DNA from: an uncultured Granulosicoccaceae bacterium
GTDB taxonomy: Bacteria; Pseudomonadota; Gammaproteobacteria; Granulosicoccales; Granulosicoccaceae
Reading direction: 5' to 3'
Length of the DNA stretch: 64,000 nt
NCBI GenBank assembly: GCA_937922675.1
Contig: CALAJN010000010.1
Location: 186,001 to 250,000, forward strand
Position numbers and translations under genes: made by a program. The notes under the pieces are model-generated. The model had not been told where the DNA came from, did no database searches, and saw nothing but the letters and a program-made list of their open reading frames with translations. Below, in pieces: positions 1 to 10,100 of this stretch (its first letter is position 1; the number at the start of each line of letters is the position of its first letter).

Positions 1-1972
1 TGGCAAGCGTGGCGACATTGCGCAAGGCTGCCACATAGTCACCCTGCTGCATTGCCTGTTCCACTTCAGGCTTCAGGGCGTAGAGGGCGGTAGCAAGATC
101 ACGCTCGGCATCCTCTGTGAACAAGGCCGCATCCACACTCGCTGCTGCGGCTTCATCACTGGCAGATTTATCCAGCAGGTTACCGATACGCTTGGCGGCG
201 GCGCTCAATGATACCGCTGCAGGTTCCGCTCGGAACCCGGCCGTCGCCACAGCACGTCGACTGATGTCATAAGGGTTGAACCCCACGGATTGCGCTAGCA
301 CTGCATCAACCACGTCACCCGCTAGCCCGCCCGCAGTGCTCGAATCACTGGTGAGGTAGACCCGCATTCGCTCTCTCACAAAGCGGCTGACTTCGGTTTG
401 ATCGAGCGCCTCCAGCGTCACACCACTGTTGCTATAGACATCAGCTGTCGCATTCAATAATGCATCTACATCCAGATCCAGCTCACCTTCGATGGCCATA
501 CGCAATATCGCGATAGCAGCGCGCCTGAGAGCAAAGGGATCCTTTGCACCCGTGGGCTTGCGCCCGATACCAAAGATACCCACCAACGTATCCAGACGGT
601 CCGCCAATGCGACTGTGGTGCCAATGGCATTTTCAGGTAGCGCGGTACCTGCCTGCTTGGGCCAGTAGTGTTGTTCGACCGCCACCGCAATCTCGGATGG
701 CTCACCGTCGCGCAGGGCGTAGTAGCGCCCGGCGATCCCTTGCATCTTGGCGAGTTCCTTGACGATCTCGGAGACCAGATCACACTTGGACAGGTCTGCA
801 GCACGTGCTGCTTGTTCAGCGTTTGCGCCCGTAATCGGCGCAAGTACCACACACAACTTCCGCATACGCGTGACCTTGTCACCCACACTGCCAAGTGTTT
901 CTTCAAACAAGACACGTTCCAGGTCATCACGCCTGTCTGCGAGCGATTTGCTGGCATCCTGGGTCCAGAAAAACATGGTGTCATCAAAGCGAGGCCGAAT
1001 AACGCGCTCGTTACCGTCAATGACCACCGCCGGATCCGAGGATTCAAGATTGGCAACTGTGATGAAACCTGGCATCAGATCGCCGGATGTATCCAACAGA
1101 GCAAAGTAGCGTTGGTTCTCCTGCATGGTCTGGATCAGCGCTTCTTTGGGGATATCGAGAAAGCGCTTCTCGAATGTGCCCGCCAGTGCCACAGGCCATT
1201 CGACCAAAGAGTTGACTTCATCGATCAAGGACTCATCGGAGACGGCAGTACCACCAGCAGCTTTGGCAGCAGCAGTGACATCCTCGACGATGCGCGAGCG
1301 TCGTGCCGAGACATCAGCCAACACATAGGCACCTTGCAGGACTGCCAGGTAGTCACTGGCTTGCACAAGGTCGTGCGGACCGGGCGCATGCACCCGGTGC
1401 CCGTAGGTGGCACGACCTGCCTTGAGACCGAGCGCCTCGACATCAAGCACACGCTGCCCGTGTAGTGCGAGCAACCACACGACCGGGCGCAAGAATTCGT
1501 GGGCCTCTCCGCCCCAGCGCATTCGTCGCGGCATAGGCAACTTTCCCAGTACCTCTGGCAAGACTTCCGCGAGCAAACCGTCCAGAGTCTGACCGGGCTT
1601 GTTGACCTTGACTGCAACCCAGGCACCTTTGGGTGTTTCTACGGTAACAATGTCATCCACAGAGGCGCCGGCCGATGACAGAAACCCTGCCAGCGCCTTG
1701 CTCGGTGTGCCACCGACCTCACCATCCTCCCAAGCTGCCTTGACAGCGGGGCCGCGACGCTCGATCAGCTGATCAGCTTGCCGCTCACCGACCTCAGACC
1801 AGTAAACAGCCATGCGTCGTGGCGTGCAATGACAGACAGGCGCGACCGACTCCGCAACAAGTCCCGCGTCAACAAGCGCTGCATGCAGCCCGTCTGCGAG
1901 TCCTGTAGTGAGTGGAAGGCTGGCGCTGGCTGGCAATTCTTCACAGCCAAGCTCAATGAGTAAATCAGCCAT
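1..1972 (-). CDS. glyS: Glycyl-tRNA synthetase beta subunit (3' end cut by window)
   Basis: Beta chain of the two-subunit glycyl-tRNA synthetase, which works with GlyQ in the cytoplasm to charge tRNA(Gly); the beta chain supplies tRNA-binding and C-terminal anticodon-binding domains. The ATG at 1972 gives [15 protein letters not shown], the usual N-terminal signature of the family. About 657 codons are present and the reading frame is still open at base 1; the last visible residues belong to the C-terminal DALR-type region, so about 30 residues are missing if the length is typical (about 690). The start lies inside the end of glyQ (8 shared bases), so the two are translationally coupled. Confidence 0.95.
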   Translation of the reverse strand, partial: MADLLIELGCEELPASASLPLTTGLADGLHAALVDAGLVAESVAPVCHCTPRRMAVYWSEVGERQADQLIERRGPAVKAAWEDGEVGGTPSKALAGFLSSAGASVDDIVTVETPKGAWVAVKVNKPGQTLDGLLAEVLPEVLGKLPMPRRMRWGGEAHEFLRPVVWLLALHGQRVLDVEALGLKAGRATYGHRVHAPGPHDLVQASDYLAVLQGAYVLADVSARRSRIVEDVTAAAKAAGGTAVSDESLIDEVNSLVEWPVALAGTFEKRFLDIPKEALIQTMQENQRYFALLDTSGDLMPGFITVANLESSDPAVVIDGNERVIRPRFDDTMFFWTQDASKSLADRRDDLERVLFEETLGSVGDKVTRMRKLCVVLAPITGANAEQAARAADLSKCDLVSEIVKELAKMQGIAGRYYALRDGEPSEIAVAVEQHYWPKQAGTALPENAIGTTVALADRLDTLVGIFGIGRKPTGAKDPFALRRAAIAILRMAIEGELDLDVDALLNATADVYSNSGVTLEALDQTEVSRFVRERMRVYLTSDSSTAGGLAGDVVDAVLAQSVGFNPYDISRRAVATAGFRAEPAAVSLSAAAKRIGNLLDKSASDEAAAASVDAALFTEDAERDLATALYALKPEVEQAMQQGDYVAALRNVATLA

Positions 1973-2897
1973 GAGTCGCGCCCTCTTCAGAGGCCAGCAG
2001 CGGGTGGCCCAACTGCTCACGACGCTCTGCCCAGGCACTGGCTACCGCACGAGCAAGCGTGCGCACTCGCAATATGTAACGCTGCCGCTCGGTCACAGAG
2101 ATAGCGTGGCGCGCGTCGAGTAAATTGAAGGTATGCGATGCACGCAGCACCTGTTCATACGCTGGCATCGGCAAACCCTTGCCACACAGGGACTCGCAAT
2201 CCCGCTCGCACTGATCAAAGGTTGCAAACAAGGCCTGCACATCAGCATGCTCGAAATTGTAGGCTGACTGCTCGACCTCGTTTTGATGGAATACGTCGCC
2301 ATAGCTGATCGTGCCACTGGCGCTATGCCCCCACACCAGATCGTATACGCTCTCGACATTTTGCACGTACATCGCAATTCGCTCCAGGCCGTAAGCAAGC
2401 TCACCCAGGACCGGCTTGCAGGCCAAGCCACCACACTGCTGGAAGTACGTGTATTGAGTGACTTCCATCCCATTGAGCCAGACCTCCCAACCCAGTCCCC
2501 AGGCACCGAGCGTCGGGGATTCCCAGTTGTCCTCGACAAAACGCACGTCATGGACCGCCAGATCAAAACCCAACGCCTCGAGAGAGCCCAGATACAAATC
2601 CTGCATAGCCGGTGGTGAGGGCTTCATTGCAACCTGAAATTGGTAGTAGTGCTGCAGGCGATTGGGGTTGTCGCCATAGCGCCCGTCTGTAGGCCGCCGG
2701 GACGACTGCACGTGGCAGGCATTCCACGGCTCCGGACCGATGGCTCTCAGGAAGGTGGAGCTGTGGAAGGTACCCGCCCCCATCTCCATGTCGTAGGATT
2801 GCTGCACGATGCAGCCCTGTTGTATCCAATAGTTTTCAAGGACGCGAATCATGCCCTGAAAGGTACTGACATCCTGCTGCGCAGACACTGCCGCCAC
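1965..2897 (-). CDS. glyQ: Glycyl-tRNA synthetase alpha subunit
   Basis: Catalytic alpha chain of the bacterial alpha2-beta2 glycyl-tRNA synthetase. The body matches the family closely: [10 protein letters not shown] and [13 protein letters not shown], then [47 protein letters not shown] and [19 protein letters not shown] near the C-terminus. The frame is open up to 2987, which would give 340 aa, but the usual protein is about 300 aa and homology starts at [15 protein letters not shown] chose the GTG at 2897 (310 aa); an ATG at 2963 and a TTG at 2987 are alternatives, and none has a convincing ribosome-binding site. First gene of the glyQ-glyS pair, divergent from the phosphoesterase gene. 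Confidence 0.93.
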   Translation of the reverse strand: MAAVSAQQDVSTFQGMIRVLENYWIQQGCIVQQSYDMEMGAGTFHSSTFLRAIGPEPWNACHVQSSRRPTDGRYGDNPNRLQHYYQFQVAMKPSPPAMQDLYLGSLEALGFDLAVHDVRFVEDNWESPTLGAWGLGWEVWLNGMEVTQYTYFQQCGGLACKPVLGELAYGLERIAMYVQNVESVYDLVWGHSASGTISYGDVFHQNEVEQSAYNFEHADVQALFATFDQCERDCESLCGKGLPMPAYEQVLRASHTFNLLDARHAISVTERQRYILRVRTLARAVASAWAERREQLGHPLLASEEGATHG

Positions 2898-3164
2898 TGT
2901 AGATAAATCCCGCTGACCGGTTGACCCCCCAGTGTACCGAAGCACCGGGCAAAGCGACGCCATCGCGTACACTGATCGATCAGACAAACTCTCTTGCTGC
3001 GCGCACTCCGGTGGCGTCCTGCGCCGCTCGCGGGCATATCAACTAGTTGTTATCATTACAGTTTTCGGCAAAGGGGCGCGCACATACAAGACACAGCACC
3101 CGCTTTGATCGGGCCAGCGTATAACTAGTCGATCCAGGTTTGCGGGACCTTTCTGCCACTGCCA

Positions 3165-3776
3165 ATGAACATCCTTGCTTTCAGTGATCCGCATGCTGAC
3201 GCCGCGGCCGTGCGTGAAGTTGCCCGCCTGGCCAACTCAGCAGATCAACACATCGATGCCGTTGTCGGCGCAGGCGACTTCGCTGACCGCGGCAAGGGCA
3301 CTTCTGACATGCTTGCGATTCTTGATGCACTGGACTGCCCCTTGATACTCGTCAGCGGCAACCACGATCGGCTCGATGAGATGCGTGAATTTGTGGGCTC
3401 TCGGCCTCGCATGCACTTGTTGCACGGCAACACCGTCACCCTCTCCGGGGTAGTGTTTGTGGGCATCGGCTCGGCAATAGCGCGTGCCGAGCCGTCGCCT
3501 AACAGTGAATGGTTACATGAAGATCAAGCAGAACACATGCTCGCTAGCCAGGCACGTGCTGATGTTGTCGTGAGCCACACACCACCTCGAGGAACCGTTG
3601 ACCTACACCCGGACGGCAGCTCGGGCGGCAGCGTGGCTATCCGCAATGCAGTACGTCGACTACAACCTTCGCTGTGCTTGTGCGGGCATGTACACAACGC
3701 GCATCGTATGCAGCATCGGCTCGGCTCGACCCTGGTTCACAACCTGGGGCCACGCGCCCATGTGCACACTGTGTAG
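3165..3776 (+). CDS. Calcineurin-like metallophosphoesterase
   Basis: A small (203 aa) cytoplasmic metallophosphoesterase of the calcineurin-like superfamily. All metal-binding blocks are visible in order: SDPHAD (D-x-H) at residues 7-12, GDFADRG near residue 38, SGNHDR near residue 65, VVSHTPPRG near residue 136, and CGHVHNA near residue 173. These bind a two-metal centre that hydrolyses phosphomono- or diesters. The substrate cannot be read from the sequence; short proteins of this type include broad-specificity phosphodiesterases. It is transcribed alone, divergent from glyQ and convergent with the DUF11 cluster, whose last stop codon is 17 bases away. No signal peptide. Confidence 0.88.
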   Translation: MNILAFSDPHADAAAVREVARLANSADQHIDAVVGAGDFADRGKGTSDMLAILDALDCPLILVSGNHDRLDEMREFVGSRPRMHLLHGNTVTLSGVVFVGIGSAIARAEPSPNSEWLHEDQAEHMLASQARADVVVSHTPPRGTVDLHPDGSSGGSVAIRNAVRRLQPSLCLCGHVHNAHRMQHRLGSTLVHNLGPRAHVHTV

Positions 3777-3793
3777 TCCTGACGACAAAACGG

Positions 3794-6454
3794 CTACAAC
3801 ACCCGTACCGCAAACTCAAGCCAATAGGACTCGCCTGGCACCAACTGATCAGTGGTAGCGCTGAGCGCGCCCTCAGTGCCCGGCGTCGGCACCACCATCG
3901 AGCACGGTGTGCGCGAGCAGCTGGCGCCCGCTTCGTACACTGTCCATGTCGGGGTGTAGTCCAATATCGACACGTTGTAGGAAATCTGATCACTGCTATT
4001 TGTGGCAACCAGCCGATAAATGACGCAGTTGTCGCCGGGCGCAATATCGATAGGCGTAACCGTAAACGACTCTCCTGGATCCGGACTACCATCACAGCCG
4101 ACGTCGCGCGCCTGCGTCTTGACGATATCAACGTGAGTTCGCGCTACGCGACTGCGATCAACAATGGCAACGCTGTCATCCCCTGCATTCCACGTGGCAG
4201 TGATGGTGGTGAGGTTCTCGGAGGCCAGCGAGGCTGATGCTGGCGCAAACACACGGGCAAAGATCAACCGAGAGTCTCGTGCAGGCAGACTCAGATCGTC
4301 GAATATCTGCGTGTCGCTCGGGCTCAAGACGCCATCACCGTCACTATCCAACCACAAAACGGTGTTCCACCCGGCAAGCGACTCAGCGGTTGCAAGCGAG
4401 ACATCATCAATAGTGGCATTGCCCTCGTTGTAGACGCGGTGTGGATACACCACAGCCCCGCCGGGTTCGAGCTGGGCCGACAACTGCGGCGCCAAACGGA
4501 TATCCGCGAACGCATCAATGATCACAGCATCATGTTTTACATCAACACTGGTACCGTCCAGCGATCGCGCCTTGAAATAGACCGATGCGCTGCCTGCAGG
4601 CACGCTCGATGGCGCGGTGAGTATGGCAAGCAAATGGGCGGGAGAGCCTGTGGTCAGCGCATCTGTTACCGAGGCGGGGTCTCCGCTTACGGGATCCTCA
4701 AAACGTACCAACCACCCTGGATCAAGCTCACTACCGTCGCGTGTGCTCGATGCAGATAGCTCATAGCGCGTGGGTAATTCGCCGACGTGCGAAATGTACA
4801 AATCAAAACGCGCCTCCCCGTTTGCATCGAGACCTGCACTACTGACAGGCTCTGTTTCGGGGCCCGCCCCTGACCCAAGGGCACCAGGTACACCTGCAGG
4901 GGCCTGATTGGTCAGATCTACCATTGCCGGCACAATGCTGTCGAGGTGATCGACAATCGAATCAAACACCTTGCTGTCACTGATCGAGCGAGCTGTCTTC
5001 TCGATACCAAAGCCAAGACCTTCATTGTTACCTACTGAATCCAAAGGCAAGGTCAACTCCATGACGACTGTAGAAAAGCCTCCCGACACGACAGGCCCCG
5101 TATCTACTCGACCATCACCATTGCTATCAAGTAGAGGCGTAGCGCCATCGGCGCGTAGCAAACGCCACAAGGTACCTGCCGGAAACGTCGATCCGACGCT
5201 GTCCACTTCAATGTTGTAGGTATCTGTCGCGTTGCCGGTATTCCAGATGATGTTTGAGAACTGCACCCGCCCACCGGCTGCGGCAAAGACCTTGCTGACA
5301 GGCTCTGCGAGAGAATTGATCGCAGAGGTATCCGAGCCGTTGGCGACGACGGCGTGGCTTGGCAGTACGGTAAACGTGGCGGCATTGGTCAAGGCACGTG
5401 GCACAGGGCCTGTCGCCACATCAAACTCGTACTCAGCCTGGTTAACCAGCGATGTTGGCGACAGATCGGCATCGATAGTGACATCAAACGACACACTGCC
5501 ACTACTACCGGCAGACACGTAGTCAATGATGGCGGTGACCTGATTGCTGCTGTCCGAATCAGCATCCACAGTGGCTTCGGCCAACCCCACACAGCTCACG
5601 TGATAAGCACACCAAAGAAGCTTGGAGCCGCTGCCAGTGTGCACGTCGCCCGGGTTGGCGTCAGTTGGAGTCACGCTACTGGCACTCCAGCTTGCAGACC
5701 CTGGCACGTAGCTCATACCAGTCGGAAGAGCATCGATGAGGACCAGATCTCCAGCCGCCTGAGTACCTTCATTTACGTAACGCAAGGTCACTCGCCAAGG
5801 GCCATCCGATGACTCGCCTGCCACGCTCGATAGCGACTTTGTAACAGATACAGCCGCGTCTGAACCCGCAACAACCGTATCGGTATTCGACTCGATCAGT
5901 GCAGGCGCAAAGACGCTGGTGGCCATGATCTGCAACCGGGCAACCCCGCCATCAGCAGCACTGGATGGAACACTGCCGCGGACCACAAAGTCAAAGGCTC
6001 CACCGGCCACGATCGTAGGTGTTTCAACGATCGCGGTGCCGCTATCGGCGATACCATCACGGTCAGCGTCCGGATATATTGCTACGTTGTCCAGGTCAAT
6101 ATTGTCGCCCGACAAATTGAGCACATCCATTGAAAACCGGTCATCACCGTTACCGGTATTGACGATACGGTGCGGCAGTTGTGCGGATGCCCCTATGGCC
6201 ACGCGACGCTCAATATCGTCAGCCAAGGTAAAGCCACCTACCTGCCCCACCAGAGTCTCCACGATATTGGAGGTGACACTGACGCGCCGACCATCAGTTT
6301 CCAGATAGCTTGCTGAGGCCTGATTTCGTATGGTCGTCCCGGCAGGCGTTGCTGCCCACAAGGACGAGCAGGCACTGCCTGTCAACAGTGCCAAAACGCA
6401 CAGGCGGATAGACCACGATGGGGCCATACGATTGTCGAAAAACTTACCGTACAT
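3794..6454 (-). CDS. Secreted DUF11-type repeat surface protein (886 aa), last gene of the cluster
   Basis: Predicted exported surface protein made of beta-sandwich repeats of the DUF11/TIGR01451 type. From the ATG at 6454, a hydrophobic signal sequence ends near SLWA, followed by TPAGTTIRNQASASYLETDG, the N-terminal motif also seen in two neighbours. The body has repeated units with GNGDDRFSMDV-like and GNATDTYNIEV-like strands and Asp-rich loops such as DADRDGIADSG, DSNGDGRVDTG and DSDGDGVLSPSD, which look calcium-binding. It ends flush with a strand (YWLEFAVRVL). The chosen ATG overlaps the end of the OmpA-type gene by 11 bases; the ATG at 6427 is an alternative. Role (adhesin, matrix or sheath component) is inference. 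Confidence 0.82.
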   Translation of the reverse strand: MYGKFFDNRMAPSWSIRLCVLALLTGSACSSLWAATPAGTTIRNQASASYLETDGRRVSVTSNIVETLVGQVGGFTLADDIERRVAIGASAQLPHRIVNTGNGDDRFSMDVLNLSGDNIDLDNVAIYPDADRDGIADSGTAIVETPTIVAGGAFDFVVRGSVPSSAADGGVARLQIMATSVFAPALIESNTDTVVAGSDAAVSVTKSLSSVAGESSDGPWRVTLRYVNEGTQAAGDLVLIDALPTGMSYVPGSASWSASSVTPTDANPGDVHTGSGSKLLWCAYHVSCVGLAEATVDADSDSSNQVTAIIDYVSAGSSGSVSFDVTIDADLSPTSLVNQAEYEFDVATGPVPRALTNAATFTVLPSHAVVANGSDTSAINSLAEPVSKVFAAAGGRVQFSNIIWNTGNATDTYNIEVDSVGSTFPAGTLWRLLRADGATPLLDSNGDGRVDTGPVVSGGFSTVVMELTLPLDSVGNNEGLGFGIEKTARSISDSKVFDSIVDHLDSIVPAMVDLTNQAPAGVPGALGSGAGPETEPVSSAGLDANGEARFDLYISHVGELPTRYELSASSTRDGSELDPGWLVRFEDPVSGDPASVTDALTTGSPAHLLAILTAPSSVPAGSASVYFKARSLDGTSVDVKHDAVIIDAFADIRLAPQLSAQLEPGGAVVYPHRVYNEGNATIDDVSLATAESLAGWNTVLWLDSDGDGVLSPSDTQIFDDLSLPARDSRLIFARVFAPASASLASENLTTITATWNAGDDSVAIVDRSRVARTHVDIVKTQARDVGCDGSPDPGESFTVTPIDIAPGDNCVIYRLVATNSSDQISYNVSILDYTPTWTVYEAGASCSRTPCSMVVPTPGTEGALSATTDQLVPGESYWLEFAVRVL

Positions 6455-7190
6455 CGCGGCCCGGGCGCGTCGCGGGCGGTCGCTCAGAGCTGACGGCCGG
6501 CGCCGTTGTCGACGCAGGCGCCGGTGTCGCAGCCACATCACGCACCCCAGCATGTGCCGCGCCTAGCTCGGGCTTTGCAGAGCGCACGTTTGTGGACTCT
6601 GGCTGCGTCGCAACAGGTGTTGCGACGGTGCTGGCTGGATCGGGATACTGCTGGCGCACCTCGCGCCCAGCAGCATCCAGCAGCGTGAGCGCTACACGCC
6701 GATTAACCACTTCATTGGCCGCAGGGTCACTGAGAAAATTGCGCACATCAGGGCCAACACCCTGTTTGACAATGCGCGACACATCAACACCGGCACCAGA
6801 GATGTAGGCTGACACCACAGCAACACGTCGCTCGGAAAGTCGCTTGTTATAGACATTGCTACCGCGTCGGCTCGTGAACCCGCTCAACTCGATGTTCAAG
6901 CTCGGATAGCGTTCAAGTATCACGAGCACCAGATCAAGCTCGTCCCGAGACTCTGCACTGAGCATGTAGCTATCGTGCTCAAAAAATATCTCAGGCGCAA
7001 ACGTGAAGACCTCACCGCTCAGGCGATCGACCACGCGTTGTGTAACCTCGGCTCCCGTTGCTGACCTGACAACTACAGGACACAACCGATCATCGTAGTC
7101 GGCATAGAGCTCTTCGGTGCTGACACAGGCCGCGCACAGCCAGACCATACCTAGCAGCAACCACCAGCTGCGGCTTATTCGTTCAGCCAT
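6444..7190 (-). CDS. OmpA-family lipoprotein of the DUF11 cluster
   Basis: Predicted outer-membrane lipoprotein (248 aa). A signal sequence ends in a lipobox-like LCAAC (Cys22). The C-terminal OmpA/peptidoglycan-associated domain spans about residues 62-172: FAPEIFFEHDSYMLS, GFTSRRGSNVYNKRLSERR and VVNRRVALTL. In most OmpA domains the second block reads G-[YH]-T-D and the Asp binds diaminopimelate; here it is Ser107, while the partner Arg (about 122) is kept. The tail from about residue 175 is rich in Ala, Pro and Thr. The gene overlaps the 3' end of the giant barrel gene by 16 bases and the next gene by 11, so the three are coupled. Likely an anchor or accessory factor for the DUF11 system. 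Confidence 0.85.
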   Translation of the reverse strand: MAERISRSWWLLLGMVWLCAACVSTEELYADYDDRLCPVVVRSATGAEVTQRVVDRLSGEVFTFAPEIFFEHDSYMLSAESRDELDLVLVILERYPSLNIELSGFTSRRGSNVYNKRLSERRVAVVSAYISGAGVDVSRIVKQGVGPDVRNFLSDPAANEVVNRRVALTLLDAAGREVRQQYPDPASTVATPVATQPESTNVRSAKPELGAAHAGVRDVAATPAPASTTAPAVSSERPPATRPGRDVR

Positions 7191-10100
7191 TGAAATGCCT
7201 CCTCATCAAACTTGTATTGCAGCCCGATTCGCCAGCCCGCCTCGTTGACGCCGGCACCGTCCAGATCACGGTCCGAGAAGCCAATTCCATTCCAACGCGC
7301 CGCTACAACCAGGTTCTTCATGGCAAGCCAGGACAAACCCACACCGGCAGACCAGGCAATATCATCTGCATCAAAGCCACGCCCTTCGCCGGTGCTCAGA
7401 ACACCCCCACCGATGTCTACCTCCCAGCGACGCGCAATCTCGACGTTCAGACGCGCACTGGCAAGCGACGCACTCTGCCAGGTGACTTGATCACCCAGCT
7501 TCAGTCGCTGCCACTTCCCCGCCAACCGGCCGCTGAGCGTCGCGCGCTTGCCAAGTTCACGGTTCTGATGCGTCGAAAGCACAACACGGTCAGTATCACC
7601 ATCAAAGGCCGGCGTGCGGTCGTACTTCCATTCCATCAACCAAAGGCCGTGTTGACGGTTGTCGTGCTTGGGACGACGTGCCGCACCGAAACTCAGGCGC
7701 TGACGTATGGTGGTCTCGCCCACTGATGGGAAAAGCCGCGTGAACTCCTCGGTGGCCACCAGTGTCCAGTCACGCGAGAGACGCTGTGCAACACTGGCAC
7801 GCAAGCCAAAGTAGTCGTCAGCCTCGGTGTGTCTATACTCAGCTTGTGCGCTCAATCGCCTGTGCTCAAGGCGGGTGTCACTGATACCTATCGACACCGC
7901 CACAGCATCCGTGCCGGTACCACGCAAACTGCGGATGACCTCAAGCGACGGCGATACGTTGAAACCAGGCTGAAGCTCGTAGCGCCCACGCAGACCACTG
8001 GCGGTTTCCATATCGCGCCCGTCAAAGGCACCTCGCAACCGATACTCACTGAACAGCTCCGTACCCGGCAGAAAATCGCTGTCAACACCGAGAACGAACT
8101 GTTCGGTATCACTACCCAGGCCTAGCAAACTGTTTGCAGCAACCCCTTGCTGGCGCTCGTACCGTGCGTACAGATCTACATGCTGTGAGACACCAATGCG
8201 AGCCTCCAGGGCAATCCGATGACGTTCCGGGTCATCAATCGCTTGTTCGTATTCGATGCCGAGTCTGCCCGTCTGGCCGTTGTCGAACGTAAGCCTGCGG
8301 GCAGCAGAGGCAAGACCTGTGGTGAACGTGAGGGACTCGGCCGGAGACAGATTGTGCATACGGCGAGCGCCAACTGCCAACGTCCAGTCACGTGTGTCAC
8401 GCTCCACACGAAATCCGATGCTGCGATAACGCGACGTATCGGTCGTGGCAGAACTCTCAAGAGCATCGATCAGCAAGCGCGTACTCTTGCCAAGGGCCTG
8501 ACGATGCTCAAGCCGCCACTCGGTCCTGCCAGCAGCAACGCCGGACTCCGGATTATCGAAATCACTTGTTGCGCGCGCCCAGCTCAGGCGGGTAACCGTG
8601 TCCACACGACCACCCCAGGTGTGGCTCAAGCCGATTCGGGCAGCCTCGCCCTCACGGTCATCCTGATGGCGCATCAAGGCACCAGACACCGTGAGCTCAG
8701 TGCCCGGCGCGGCACTTGTTGATAGCGAGTCAGAGGCTCCGCCGAGCACATACCGTAACTGCGCACCAGCAATCTTGAACCCGGACTCGGGGTTATTATC
8801 CTCTGTATAGCTTGCACCGAGAAAGGTAGACGCGCCAAGCTGCTGTGACAGACGTAGCCCGGCTATCAGATGCTCATCGCCATCGCTCTCGGTATCATAA
8901 CTTGCACGAATGAAGACGGGGTCGCCAGCCTCGGTAATGCTGGGGATCACATCAGAGAAACGCAGCAGACCTGTCACTGGATCAAGCCGATAGTCAATAC
9001 CCGATCGCAGACGTTCGGCAGAAATTACCAGACCTGTATTGTCTTGCGATCGAACAATACGCTCGATGATTTCGCTATTGGCTACCAATGGTGCACCCTG
9101 TAGCGAAAACAGAGTGGCTGTACCATTACCTGACAAGGTTTCCACACGGCGAGTATCGGATTGCTCGGCAGCAAAGACCTGTATCCGCGTGCTGCCTGTG
9201 TCGTAGACGCCATTGAGACCCGTAAGCGTGCGCTGATTTCGCGCCAGGTCATCAAGATCGGGGTGACTGTCAGTGAGGTAATCTCCCCACAGCAGGCTGT
9301 GTCTGTCGCGCTCCAGTCGCGCATACAAATCACTACGACTCTGCGCCTCAAAGCCTTGCAGGGATGCGTCGCCTGTCAGTGGATAAGGCGCGTCAGTAGG
9401 CAGCGCTTCAAGCAGTTCGGTGTCCGCTGGCGGGTCGCTGTCCCAGGCAAGTGTAAGTTCTGCACCACCTCCCACACCTCCTTTTATGAACACCGCAGCG
9501 CGAGACTCTGTTTCTATCTCACGAGTATCAATGTCATCGCCATGCGTAGTGCCAGATACCCCCAATTCAATCAGGCCACTGGCAATCAATGGACGCGGAG
9601 CGGTTACCTGAACGAGATTCAAGTGTGCAAGCAGACCACCTGATCGTGCAGTGACACGTAGTCGACCTGCGCTCTCCGAGCTCTTGAGGTAGACCTTGGC
9701 CCGCCCTTTCTCGATACGCACCTGATGACCAGGCTCTCGTGTCTGCAGGTCCGTTCCTTCAAAAGCGCCACGCGTTGATTCCAAGGTGACAAATCGCACG
9801 CCAGAGGCAGGCGTACCGTCGGCGTCAGTGATCAGTATGTCAATGGGCAGTCGAGTACGCCCACCATCCGCCGGCAATTCATCGTCTGGCGCGCGCAACA
9901 CCATGCGCGCTGCCTGTGCAGGCCGGCGCACAGCAGTCGCTGCCAACACCCGTTCATTGCCAAAGGCATCACGTCCGCGCACCTCGACCTGACTGACACC
10001 AGGGTCCAGCGACACCCCATACCAGGCAACGATCTGCGCTACTTCGCGGCGGTTCTCGATACGTTCACCGATCTGTGTTCCGGGTACTGCTGTGTCGTTG

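Noticed and set aside
668-1465. 265-codon rightward open frame near the left edge
   Set aside because: It is antisense to glyS, whose reading frame matches the family closely on the minus strand.
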